From positions 2,993,747 to 3,057,746 of the forward strand of contig NC_089179.1 of NCBI RefSeq assembly GCF_947507565.1: 64,000 nucleotides of DNA. Reading direction: 5' to 3'. The position numbers and the translations under genes were made by a program. The notes beneath the pieces are model-generated. The model had not been told where the DNA came from, searched no databases, and saw only the letters and a list, made by a program, of their open reading frames with translations. Positions 1-10,540 of this stretch are shown piece by piece. Origin of the DNA: Oscarella lobularis (taxonomy: Eukaryota; Porifera; Homoscleromorpha; Homosclerophorida; Oscarellidae). The first letter of the stretch is position 1. Each line of letters starts with the position of its first letter.

Positions 1-752
1 GGAGTTGTGCGCGTACGTCTGTAAGGTGCGTTCCTGGAAGCTACCACAGAATCCAAGAAAATCGATCCCTGCCGTGACAATCGACTCAGCTCATTGGCTG
101 GATTTCACTAAAGAGTGGTCAATTAGCTAAAGAGAAGTATAGGTGCCTCGGGGCTAACTTCCGGTAATTGGGTGGATAGTGTCTACGTGCGCCGATGAAT
201 CGGGGAGCAAAGAAGCGCCGTTGTACGTCGCACGCGTTCTCGAAGCATGCACCTAAAGCAAGAACTCTATGAAAGCAAAACAGCCTGATCTGGGCCCCTG
301 TCGCCGTGCGAGACTCGAAGACTTCTCAGAAACGAATTCCCACGCGCCATCGCGGTGCGTTTCCGATCGCGTTAATTCTTTTCCTGTGGCCAAAATCTAT
401 GGCTACGAACCTATACCTTCCCTTCGTCGTTTACTGACGATATCATTTTTTTATAGACTGTATTTGCAAACGGCGTCAGCGAACAGACGAACAAAGCAAG
501 CAAAACGGCGAATGTCGTCAGTCATTCAAGACCTTGAGGGGCAAGACTTACCAGGAACGCCCCCTCTTGCAGGAACGCACATGCAGAAGAACGTCTCCTC
601 TGTCATCGCCATCCCATCCACTCCCTGAAGCCAACGTCACCGCATCCCTCTTAATTTCCTATAAACGAAGTCCACCTTGTGAGACTCGGTATAGTTATCC
701 TGCATGTGTAAATACGAGAACAGAAGGAACGATATCGAAACAGTCCGTGCAA
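1..752. other. No recognisable gene
   Basis: Several short overlapping open frames exist here on the + strand (269-890), but none shows a domain, a signal peptide or plausible protein composition, and they overlap each other in different frames. I see no repeat shared with the rest of the window. Confidence 0.4.
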
Positions 753-1314
753 TTAATGGAACTGGTCAAGTTCGCCGTGAAAAAGTCTCATAATCACACT
801 TCCCCACGCCGGCGGATCCACCAAATTGGACGCAATGCTATCATTTCCTTCGGGCGTCGCATAGTAAAAGCTTCGATCGATCCGGATTAAAATTCCAGGA
901 TTTATCCAAATTCTTGCGCCTGCGCATCCAGTCGTGCGGCACAGGCGAATCGAAGTCAATGGAAGGATTACCAACGATTACGTCATAAATGTCCGTAGTT
1001 ATATACTCGGGCGGATCGAACTTGCCCGGCCTTCCGGGATGATAGCGTTCGCCGTGACTAAGAATCCCCGTCGACGCGTCGGAGAACACGGTCAAATTAT
1101 CTGGGCCCAACGGCTCGGAGTTCCCTATCAAGCGATTCCCTACGTTCACTTCGGTTGTATTGTGCAATGTGCATTGTAGGTCATGTTTGTGCAAATTTGC
1201 CTTCCTATGCACGCATCGAGAGATTCGGTTTTGTTTAGTTAAGAAAGTACTGAATGACTCTTTCCCACTTCGTTGGAACGTGCAGTCGACTAAATTCAGC
1301 TCTTTCGACAGCAA
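753..1314 (-). pseudogene. Unrecognised coding remnant with a possible frameshift
   Basis: A minus-strand open frame from 1314 down to 841 reads like protein in its C-terminal two thirds (acidic and proline-rich, with DSPVPHDWMRRR followed by NFNPDRS). Near 880 it runs into basic nonsense. The adjacent frame continues smoothly with SFYYATPEGNDSIASN and ends at a stop near 753. The join lies at a tandem GATC duplication (gatcgatcg), so removing four bases would connect the frames. This suggests a gene remnant or a last exon with a frameshift. I do not recognise the family. Confidence 0.25.
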
Positions 1315-1892
1315 CGTCTTAAATAATGATACGAGGCCGCTTCGAGGACTTTCGGCACCTAATCATTAGAAAACACTACGCTTGTACCTGCGGATTTCCG
1401 GATACTAAGTTGTTGGAGAATGAGTTGACGAGTTGAAAGTCATTGCGATTATTCATTGCATATCATTATGTCGCTGGATCTCGTGCACTGCATGTCATTG
1501 TAGGAATATTATTGTGTATTTAATATGAGGCTTTAGACTAACCCAGCTCATTGCGATGCGTCTTTTAGTTAGTTCACCATGCATATACTGTAGCTTCTCT
1601 TTTAGTTGCAGTTTCGTATTCGAGCAATCCTAAAAAAATAGAATCATCCCCGACTCCGTGCGAGGCAATTAATTTTCAAAGATCCTCTTGAATGATACCC
1701 CTCTCCATTTCTCCCCCCGGAAAACAGCTTGCCAGTGTTGACATCAATTAGTTGTTTTTACTCCTTTTCCTTTATTTCTTATTAGAATAGGCTTTTGTTT
1801 ATTATAATACTTCTCTTTGTGCACTATTTCCTGTTTAGAGCCCTCCTTCATGATTTCGTAGCGCATGCGCACATCAGAAAATACTCGTTTCC
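1315..1892. other. Intergenic, AT-rich, nothing recognised
   Basis: AT-rich stretch upstream of the ankyrin/death gene. No conserved frame or repeat is seen. It presumably includes the promoter and 5' UTR of the gene starting at 1893. Confidence 0.4.
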
Positions 1893-4189
1893 GTGATGTG
1901 GTCTCCTCGCCGAAAGAAGCGAAAGAAGTCGTCTAACCGCTTGCAAAGTGACGCTGGCAAATCGAAAAGGGCGAACCTGTTGACATCCCCGTCTCGCTCT
2001 ACCATCGATCGATTGAGAACGATAATCGAGGGGAAAGAATGGGACGAACTGAGGAATTTTCTTTCGACGGAAAAAGGATTTCGACCTGAGCAGGTGTGTA
2101 GAAGTCGCGATTTCCTTCAACGCTCCACAGTACACACCATCCTTTGTATTCTCCTTTCGTTGTAGTTCGGCAACTCTTTCTTATTGTTTCACTTCGTGGC
2201 GGGAAGACAGTTCGAGACGGAAGAAGAAGCGCATGAGTCGCTTAGCTATGCACTCGTTGGAAAAAATGAAGATAAGGAAATTGAAAAGCAATCATGGGTA
2301 TGAATACGTTTTGGTATTGATAACATAATTGTGCGTGGATGCAGAGGAAACTCCGCCCACTTCACTGTGCGTGCAAGTGGGGAAATATTTTTGGCGTTGA
2401 ATGGCTCGTCAGTCGCGGTGCAAATCTCAACGTGGAAGATGATGTATGACATGGAATTGGTTTCGTATGGTTTTACTAATCGCCCGTTTTAGAGAGGACA
2501 TACGCCTTATTCTTGTGCCTGTGCAAGTTCCGTTGACACAATGAAGAAAATGCTCTGTCTGGAAAACCATGGCTACCGTTTGTTACCAGGAGATATTGTA
2601 ACAGTATTGATGTCAGCACTCTGGCCAAACTCACTTTTTATTCATAGGTATGGGCAGCTGAAAATCGATTTTTGTCATCTGAAAAAGCGGACGAGATTTT
2701 TCGTTATCTTGTCAGTAAAAAGGGATTGAGCGTCAACGCTATTGAAGACAAGGTGATATAATAATGTGCTTTTGTTTGCTACATGTGCGATATTTTTGTA
2801 ATTGATTAAGAACACTCCTCTACATATTGCCTGCTCGGATGGAGTCATTTTTGGAGTGAAATGGCTCGTGGAACACAAAGCTTCGGTTAATAATAGCTTC
2901 AACAAGGTTCGAAGATTCCACTTGTGATACTTTTATTCTTATTTCATCTTCAGTGGGGCGAAACGCCTTTTATGTGTGCATGTGGAAGTTCTATCGATCG
3001 TTTATTGAAAGTTCGCTACTTGACTGAAAATGGAGCTGACATTCGAGTGAAAGATCACGTGAGTTAGTTTGTTTATTTGCTACAAAGACAATCAAAAAAT
3101 TACTGTCTTGTTTATTCAGGCTGGGAAGACGGCTTTTTCTCACGCCACCGATAGTTACTCAAAGGTTTCAGATGACGTGAAAGATGTCCTTCGATATCTC
3201 GTCATTGAGAAAGGCCTTGATATCAATTCCGTATATTATGAGGTTCCGCTTTTACAGTATCTCGCATTTTCATTCAGAAATTCTGTTTTTAGAAGGGAAG
3301 AACACCGTTGCTGAAAGCATGTAGTCATGATAGTACTTCTTTCGGCGTCATTCAGCAACTAATTGAATTAGGAGCTGACGTTTCTGCCAGAGATGAGGTT
3401 AATTATATTTCTCATTTCTACTCGTTCTTTATTCAAATATTTTTAGGACAAACGAAATGCCTTGCACCTGGCTGCAAGAAACTATTCAAAGGTAGACAAG
3501 TCAATTTTCAATCTATTGATAAAAGAAGGTGTCGACGTCACGTGTCAAGACAAGGTGAGGCTTTTTCATTCTAAATTTAAAAAGTATAAACGCAGACTTC
3601 AGAAAGGAAATGCGCCTCATCAGGTGACCAACGATGTTGAAATCAAAGCTCTCCTTCAAGAGCATTACGTAAGCTATCATTTTGATGTTCCCGTATGTAA
3701 CTAGCGTTATAGGATGCCGCACTATCTTCTGGCCTCCAACAAGAAATGGTTCATTCAGATTACATAGAGGTTTAGTTTTTTCTCATTTACACTTTGCACT
3801 TAGAATACGGTTGCCTCAGCTGATCCTGTTGAAAAGAGTTGCAATTCCGGTATTCGTTCATTAGGAAATACAAATCTATTTATCGGTCTTTGGTTTTAGA
3901 GTCTTTTCCTTCTGACGATGCCTCGGTACCGGACAATTTAATGAGAACATACGCTGCCATTGCCGCATCAAAATGGGAAGAAATCGGTGTTTTGCTTGGC
4001 ATTGCCTCGGGTGAATTCGAGGCGATTCGTAATTTTACTTCCTGCAACACCCTTCGTATGTACAAGGTGCTAGAGGCGTGGAAAAACCAAGCGGAAAGTC
4101 CATCGGTAGGCACGCTTCTAGCGCGTTTCAAGGAGGTTGGAATCAGTCGAAGAGCCATCAATGTGAAATTTGCAGAACTGTATGGGTAG
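1893..4189 (+). CDS. Ankyrin-repeat protein with C-terminal death domain
   Basis: Spliced reading of 14 exons: 1893-2090, 2166-2297, 2345-2443, 2493-2597, 2648-2752, 2811-2906, 2954-3058, 3120-3242, 3293-3397, 3447-3554, 3603-3668, 3713-3769, 3804-3849, 3900-4189. Introns are 34-75 nt with GT-AG ends. Exon 1 is basic and then helical. Exons 2-11 encode about nine ankyrin repeats, roughly one per exon (RGHTPYSCACAS, NTPLHIACSDG, GRTPLLKACSH, RNALHLAARN). The last exon is a death domain (SKWEEIGVLLGI, TLRMYKVLEAW, GISRRAINVKF). Such proteins are usually cytoplasmic adaptors in death or innate immune signalling. Exon order and lengths match the minus-strand ankyrin-ROC-COR-death gene at 53889-57906 (for example 105- and 66-nt exons). 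Exon 12 is a 19-codon stub homologous to the start of that gene's ROC exon. Start chosen as the first ATG of the open frame; the next codon is also ATG. Confidence 0.8.
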
Positions 4190-4529
4190 AGATTGTTTTC
4201 AGTATTCTTATTTTTGTCAGTTTCAAGTTGGCTTTCCATACTAATTAGATTTTGACGCTTTTGATGAGACAGTTTGCCTACAAACTGCGACGCTAACGAC
4301 GTGTTGGTAAGGAGATCGAGTGGGCATAGCTCAATTAATTATTGCCTAATTGAATACTCACCCAAAACTAAAGAACCTTGTTCTGTACGCATTCGTAATT
4401 CCAGCCAGCTGCTTCTTGATAGTTTCCCAACGAGCTCGCGCGCCCGATTCAAAATTAACCCATTCCAACAAACAAGAATCAAGAACTAGTTTATTATTTA
4501 TTTTTTGCAGCATCTTACCATTGGACTCA
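4190..4529. other. Intergenic spacer
   Basis: AT-rich sequence between the ankyrin/death gene and the duplicated Ig block. The short frames here have no recognisable features. Confidence 0.4.
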
Positions 4530-5690
4530 ATAAACGAAACAACGAGTCAATTTCAGATAGTAAACAAATTAATTAATCTTTTGATCTTTTGCAGATAAAG
4601 TTGCTTTGAAATGGTGGCGTCATACTGCGTCATACAACACGAGTCGCCTAGGAAACGCAGAGCGCGCGCTATTGTGCCGTGGGAGAAGATCTTCGTGACT
4701 CTTTAGCGAGAAGTCGAAGACCTACATTTGGCGGTAAAAAGCGTTGCTTCGCTACTTGGCAGGCATCAGTTGCTGGTAATGTTTCTATGACGCTGCCGAA
4801 CCTCGTAAAAGCGTTCATTTCGCCTATTGGGGGTTTTTCTGACCTTAGAGCGACAGGATTTACGGCTGTTTGATATGTGAATTTGGCGTGAGACGCGTCT
4901 GATGCACTGTAAGAGAAAAGAGCGCGATTTTCTTAGAGAGGGGGCCCCCCATTTTGAGCAATTTGACTTAGGAATCGAAGACCGTTGCACCAAAGGAACG
5001 GCTACGGTGGCTAGTTCGTTGAGTTTGCATAGATGTGAGAAAGACGACGAGAACGAGGATACTTTACTTGAAATAATATCAATTTTGGTGTAGTTGTGAT
5101 AAACGTTTTCTAATAGACACAGTGCACATAATATAACGCTCTCTTAGCTTTCTGGCTGTTACGGAAGCTTCTTCTCAAGCGATTCAAGTACGACAGAATA
5201 TGTTGAAAGAGGCAGTTTTGGAAATGCAGTTGTAAGTGGGACTCTATCGAGTCTAAGACTTTAGAGAGATTATAGACCCGTTCCAGTGCAGCCTTCATTT
5301 GATTTCGATAACTGCATTTGGTTTCCTCTTGGCCCACTGAAGTAGGAATTATTTTTTTCTACATCTCATAACCCGACCCACATTAAGCTTTGCTTTAGGT
5401 CAGAAACGAAGAACGGTATCACTTAATCTTTCACGTGCGTTTGGTGACCCTGAAATTTATGTTCACCTCTAATTATGTATGACTATTGCATGAGCTTCAT
5501 CGCGCCTATCTGCCTACCTCTTTTTGTGAAGTAGCTTCTGAGGGGTTTTGAAAGAAGCACCGTGGAAGCAATCACAAACAAATCGAAATAACACGTGAGC
5601 TATCGCGTGAGTTAGTAGGAGTCACAGTCGAACGGTAGTAGCCGAAACGACGCGAGACGTTGAGAGTGACCAGACGAACTGAGCTGCACT
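4530..5690 (+). repeat. Promoter-side repeat, copy A
   Basis: About 1.1 kb that recurs twice more: inverted at 16821-19070 (copy B, interrupted by an LTR element) and direct at 19074-20180 (copy C). It begins in the AT-rich stretch around aattaattaatc, contains cgcctaggaaacgcagagcg and gaattacatttggcggt-type sequence, and runs to just upstream of the Ig gene at 5718. The short frames in it change between copies, so I read it as non-coding. In copies A and C it lies directly upstream of an Ig-FN3 gene and may carry the promoter. It holds an intact cttgg site at the position where copy B carries the LTR element. Confidence 0.75.
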
Positions 5691-5717
5691 TTTACGCCGC
5701 TGTTTCTCTCACTCTCA

Positions 5718-7445
5718 ATGGATGCTACACCTGAGATGGGTTTCAGTGTGAAATTTTTTCCTGGGACATGGCCGTCTTCTGTACGCCTCATTGCTTCTTT
5801 TTTCATCTTTACTTTCTTCTGTTCTACTGGTAAGGAAATAGCAGGAACAGACGGCGCTGTCGCGATTTCCGCTTTCAGTTCCGGCGAGTTTACTGGCCTT
5901 ACTACCAGTGATTTCCTTGTCTACTTTATCCGTAGCTGTACAGCGAAGCTATCTCCTGCTATGCTAGCGTCTGTAGATAGCGTTAAGAGCGATAGTTTTG
6001 GCTAGAAAGGGTCATGCGTGGGTGTAGATTCACTACAAAGGGTTTTTGTGGGTCGCGTTTGAGCTGTTGTTTTCGTTGTCTTTTTAGTTTGCTCCGATGT
6101 CGTTGCAGTTGAAGTTTACAGAGAATCGGTTGCGAGGCTGGAGTGCCCTCACTCAAGTCGACAAATCACTTGGAAAAAGCTTTTGCCACGTCATCGTTCC
6201 ATAGTCTTATCATCGACAGGGAATGCAAGACTTCAGACTGTGGGAGCTCTTCTTCTTATATCACCGGTTTCGATTGACGATGCAGGACACTATGTGTGCA
6301 AAGGCAGTTCGGGCGCGGCGACAACGTTCGTTGTCACGGTCCTTGAACCCAGACTCGAAGTCGTCTCTGACTCCGTCAAGGCGATCGTCGGTCAAGACGA
6401 AACGACTTTGACGTGCACTCTCTACGGCAACGACGCGTATTTTACGTGGAACGTCCATGGCAACGAGCGGCACATCGTTTCTCACGATCGATTTACGAAT
6501 CACGTAGTGGTGGTGGAGTTGCGGAAGCGATACGTTTATTCGTTGAGAATAACGAACGTGCGTTTGGATGACGCCGGAAAATACGTGTGCACGGCTCATC
6601 TATATGACGACGTTAAATTGAGTCGTGAGATCTCGTTACACGTGGGTCGTCCTCCTAGAATAAATCGTTCATATGAGAATACTTTGTCTGTGGAAATTGG
6701 AAGTGATCTTAATCTCTTTTGTAATATTAGCACTTCGAAGGAGTTTTACTATGTGAAGTGGTTAAAAGACGGAAAGAGCGTGTTGGACAGTACGAGCTCT
6801 CCGCTGGCGGACCGATTCCCGTTGTTGATAGAGAATGCGATGGCCGAGTCTTCAGGAAATTACACGTGCTACGCAGAAAACAAATTTGGTTCGGACCAAG
6901 TTACGTTTGACGTTCACGTGGCAGGTTAGGAGGAATTCCACTCTTTCCACTCTTTCTATACTGTACACGTAATCTCTGAAGGTGCACCAATGGAGCCTAG
7001 GAACGTCTCTATTCAATTTGACTGTTTTCACGATGGAGATGGGGAATTAGTTGTCGCTTGGCTTGCACCGAATGTTCACCCTAATTATTTTTCTCCTGAC
7101 AGATACGTTGTCAATATTATGTCTTACAATGTCAGCGCTTCCAATAGAGAGGCGTGTCAATTAGACACTTTCAGCGTCAATGCGACGTCTCTCTGGCAGG
7201 AGTTTCGGCGAGAGTGTCGCGCTCATGTTGTGTACATGGCTGAAGTGCAATCTGTGTTTACCGCAGCGAATCTGCGCAGTCGTTTCACCAGAGCGACGAA
7301 TGCTTCTAAAACTCAAAGTGGGGTATACCGTTTAATATTCGTGAATATATTCTTGTGTTTTCAGATTTTTCAACGACTACTTTACGCAACTGGCTCCTTT
7401 CAGTCGATGGTCCTTTTGTTCAGCTCGTTCTCTACCAGCCCAGGT
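5718..7445 (+). CDS. Ig-superfamily protein, three Ig domains plus an FN3-like module (copy 1)
   Basis: Exon 1 (5718-5829) encodes an N-terminal hydrophobic segment (SVRLIASFFIFTFFCS) that acts as signal peptide or anchor; a second ATG six codons in is possible. Exon 2 (6088-6924) holds three Ig domains: RLECPHS/ITWKK/DDAGHYVC, LTCTLYG/YFTWN/DDAGKYVC, LFCNIST/VKWLKDG/SSGNYTCYAENKFG. Exon 3 (6982-7322 or slightly longer) is FN3-like (GAPMEPRNVS, VVAWLAPN, RYVVNIMSYN). Phases agree (phase 1 at both first junctions). The 3' end is unresolved: after the FN3 exon a phase-0 splice gives a stop at 7445, while other donors open frames to about 7566. No transmembrane segment is obvious downstream, so a secreted or N-terminally anchored form is possible. 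Paralog at 20183-21910. Likely a cell-surface or secreted recognition protein. Confidence 0.75.
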
Positions 7446-7540
7446 TAACGTGCTGTCGTCAGGTAACTATGACAATGGAGTTGTCTTCGTGGCTAAAATT
7501 CGTTTGTGGTTAGAAGCGTGGTACTTCTTTATCCGATCTT

Positions 7541-7858
7541 GTGACGATGCTAAAGAGTCGTCTTAGACTGGTTAGTGGCTTTTCTGCGGGACATTACAGG
7601 CTGGTAGTAGGCGGGACCTCTCGCCGAGCTCTTAGTCTGGTGTTTCAAGCCGCTTTTCGCAATTTCGCTAGCGTATCTGAAATTGCCCGTGTTTTGACGC
7701 GTTTTAATCACTGGCTGCCTGTGAGAGATGGGCGAGTGAATATTGGGAAGTGCTCTTTTCTTGTGGATCAATACTGTAACAGCGTTCACTGGGATGGCTT
7801 TACCGAGATTTGCTCTTACGGCTTTATTAAGGGTGCGTCTTCTCGTGTTATCGTGTAG
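7541..7858 (+). other. Open frame of unknown status downstream of the Ig-FN3 gene
   Basis: An open frame of 105 codons (ATG ACG ATG start region) stays open in the duplicate at 22009-22320 with a handful of substitutions. I see no domain, signal peptide or membrane segment. Since the flanking DNA is also about 95% identical by eye, conservation does not prove coding. It could be part of the 3' end of the Ig-FN3 gene, a separate small gene, or 3' UTR. Confidence 0.25.
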
Positions 7859-8011
7859 AACATTTTTTATTTTGTGTGTTCTTTACAGGGTTGAAGTGCA
7901 GGAATATGTATAAATATTTTCCGCGAAGCTAAAAATTCGATGTCTAGGCGATGTAAACAATACATGCACGGTACATAATATACTGTATATACGTACAAAA
8001 GCAGTTGACGC

Positions 8012-9564
8012 CTAGCCTTGCAGCTCCATTAATTCGTTGTTTGATTTAGATTGCATAGCAGTTTCGTTTTTTTCTTGCAGCATGTCGTATGTTTCCACTC
8101 TTTGGCCTTCCCTATTCCGCGCGATCATTTCTCGGGGCGCCCTGTTACGAGGACGGGCGACTTTAACCTCGCGCTGCCTGTTTTCATTTTCACTCTCGCT
8201 AGAATGACCGTCGGTGGATTTTTTTTCTTTTTTTTTCATTTGTCTTTGCTTGTAGGAGCAAGTGAAAAAGACAAAAGTGGCTAAAACTGGAAGAAGAAGA
8301 AAAATCAACCACCGTAATTGATGGCCTTTGTTTTCTTTCGTTGTAGATTCTGTTGTTCCAGAATCTTCGTCTTTCGGAACGATCACAGTGGTTGTGGATT
8401 CGTTGACCTCTAACAAAATAATCATGTTCTAATAATGCTATTGTCTTAATCACCATTTGTGTTACCAGATTGGCAAGTTTCGCGGTTCCAGAATTTGAAA
8501 GACATCAATTTTTCTTCGCTGAGTCCGTTTTTGTTTTTCGCTCGCACTGTGCATGTCACTTCTTGGCAAAGGTGAGAGTGTGTCATAACATTTTCGATTT
8601 CTTTCCTAACGACAACTTTTGGCAGAAAGCACGTTAGGTTTCTGCAGCTGCTTGGAATTTCGATCACAGGAAAATTCCTTTTTGGAACGTGGCAGTAAAG
8701 CCGTATTTCTGTTGTGGGCGAATAATTATCGCGGATTTCAAGCTCGAGGCCCTCTTTTCCAAAAGTAAGATTAAGAAGCTCCGGCTTATCTATTGAAATC
8801 ATTATTACCTCGTGTATGCAGTATGCCACTTATAGTAATAACCTGATACTTTGACATAGAACATTTTCAGCGTGGACACTTCTGCCGCTGTATTGACTCT
8901 TTTACAGTGGTACTCGCCTGCGTCGTCAAAGGCAACATTTTTAAGGGTTAATTGAAAGCAGTAACTCGTGCAGTTAAGACGTATTTCTCCCTTATACCAT
9001 ATTACCGGTGAGTTGTTCAGATAGCCCGAGCAGGTCAAATTGACCGTCTTGTTCAACTGCAAGTCAATTTCCTCCACATCTGGTTTCTGTAGAACTTCGA
9101 GCTTTATTGTTGCGCTAAGAGAGTGATTGGCTAGCACGACGTTTAGGACGCATGTGTAATTTCCGGCGTCTTCTTTCTGAACTCGATAAAATCTAAGCTT
9201 GACGGTGCCTGCTATGCAGGATGCAGTGCGAAACTGTCGCTGGAAGAGTTCGTTTTTGTCTTTGAAGCAGCGATAAGAGGTAATGATAGTCCGTGTTTGT
9301 CCCATGACGCTATAAGTGTTTGTTAGGCGAAAGACCATCTCTATTGCTTCGTTCTCTAGAGCTGGACCAATCACTTCCGCCTTCGTAATGGATTGCCGTT
9401 TAAAAGAGAAGAGCCTTGTTTGACTGTCAACCTCTAAATTTGCGTTTTTACAGTTTGTCTTTGAAGGAAACGAGTTCTATACCTTTTTGCCCGCATCTAA
9501 TTATTTCTCCTAGACTACCTAGGCTGAAAAGAGTTGCAGCGCAGAGTAGGGACGAAACGAACAT
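8012..9564 (-). CDS. Type I transmembrane Ig-superfamily receptor with tail tyrosine motif (copy 1)
   Basis: Four exons on the minus strand: 9564-9519, 9433-8843, 8789-8466, 8409-8012, all phase-1 junctions. Exon 1 is a signal peptide (MFVSSLLCAATLFSL). Exon 2 holds two Ig-like domains (YRCF to EDAGNYTCVL; VNLTCSGYL, VIWYKG, DDAGEYHCKR). Exon 3 is a third Ig/FN3-like module (IRLYCHVP, SSCRNLTC, VTCTVRAKNKNG) with many possible N-glycosylation sites. Exon 4 has a Thr-rich stalk, one transmembrane helix (LRWLIFLLLPVLATFVFFTC), a basic stop-transfer (YKQRQMKKKEKK) and a ~80-residue charged tail with a YDML motif (YxxL type, possible SH2 or sorting site). Stop at 8012-8014. It converges with the Ig-FN3 gene at 5718 and diverges from the GPI-Ig gene at 10541. 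Paralog at 22550-24067. Predicted cell-surface receptor. Confidence 0.85.
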
Positions 9565-9669
9565 GGTGATTACAGGCGGTGTCGTCGTTTTTAGCTGTCA
9601 TGAAGGGGAGACTACGTCGTTTATCATATGAAATTCTCTATATTCACCTTTGTAGTGCTTCAATTCTTC

Positions 9670-9683
9670 GGGGAATTTTCCCC
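9670..9683. promoter_or_regulatory. Palindromic NF-kappaB-like site upstream of the Ig receptor
   Basis: The sequence ggggaattttcccc is a perfect 14-bp palindrome matching the Rel/NF-kappaB consensus (GGGRNWYYCC). It lies 106 bp upstream of the minus-strand receptor ATG (9564). The duplicated receptor has the same palindrome at the same distance (24173-24186). Function is inference. Confidence 0.45.
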
Positions 9684-10540
9684 GAACGATGGAGCGAACC
9701 GCTTGAGCACGGGCTTAGGATTTCTTTCGGCTCTTACGGCAAAGCCAAATGTAATTCTCAGCAGTTTGAGTACTATTCTGGGTTGCTTTAGTGCCAATTC
9801 TCGTGCATTTGTTGGAAGCTGCGCTGCGCAAAGATATGCTCACATGATACGGTGACCTCCAACGCAAAACGCAACTCCGTACATGTGAGCTAGCCTCCTC
9901 CCTCCCTATATATAGAGCTTCTGTTTCACATCTTGGCCACAGTTGAATCATCGCTTTTCTGAGACAGGTAGGTACCAGGCGGAGTGTTGAAAAGACTGCA
10001 TGTGTCGATACAGCATAAGAAATCCGCTTTTTCGTAGACCTGGAATGCTTCATATTGGAAAGAGAAAGAAGAGCTGTTTCTTTTTTTTTCTGGGAATCTA
10101 CCTCGGCTTCTACGAAGCTTTGGGTGCAGGTAGGAAAAGAATAGGCACATTGAGATCCTATCGCTCTAAAAAATGAAGCACTTTGTAAAAATAGCTCATG
10201 ATTCATAGTATTGGACAGCAGCTATATGTCGTGTAGCCATCTTTCTTCAAACTAGTTAGTATTTCTAACTCTGTTTAACATTGAAGAAATTAGTCTCTTA
10301 CGTCGAAAGGAAACGTCGAGTCCGTTAATTCAGGCACGCCCCCTTTTTCATAGAATGCGGAAATCTTTTATGATGCCATTACCCCTTTCGGTCTTAAAAA
10401 TACACTTGGCTGTCTTTCTTGTTGTAGGGTCCTGCCTTTTTCTCATTAGCTGCATGTTACTTCTACTAGATCCGATTCAACGTTATTTACAGTGCACGTG
10501 ATCCTAACAACACACTATATGGACTTGAGAAACTTTTTAA
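9684..10540. other. Shared upstream region between divergent Ig genes
   Basis: About 0.85 kb separating the minus-strand receptor from the plus-strand GPI-Ig gene. A 163-codon minus frame (9715-10206) is present but is not maintained in the duplicated block. An upstream signal-peptide exon for the GPI-Ig gene may lie here; a hydrophobic frame near 10370-10500 is a candidate but is not conserved in the second copy. Confidence 0.4.

Noticed and set aside
9715-10206. 163-codon minus-strand open frame between the receptor and GPI-Ig genes
   Set aside because: Not kept open in the duplicated block, no domain or signal peptide, and it overlaps the predicted bidirectional promoter.
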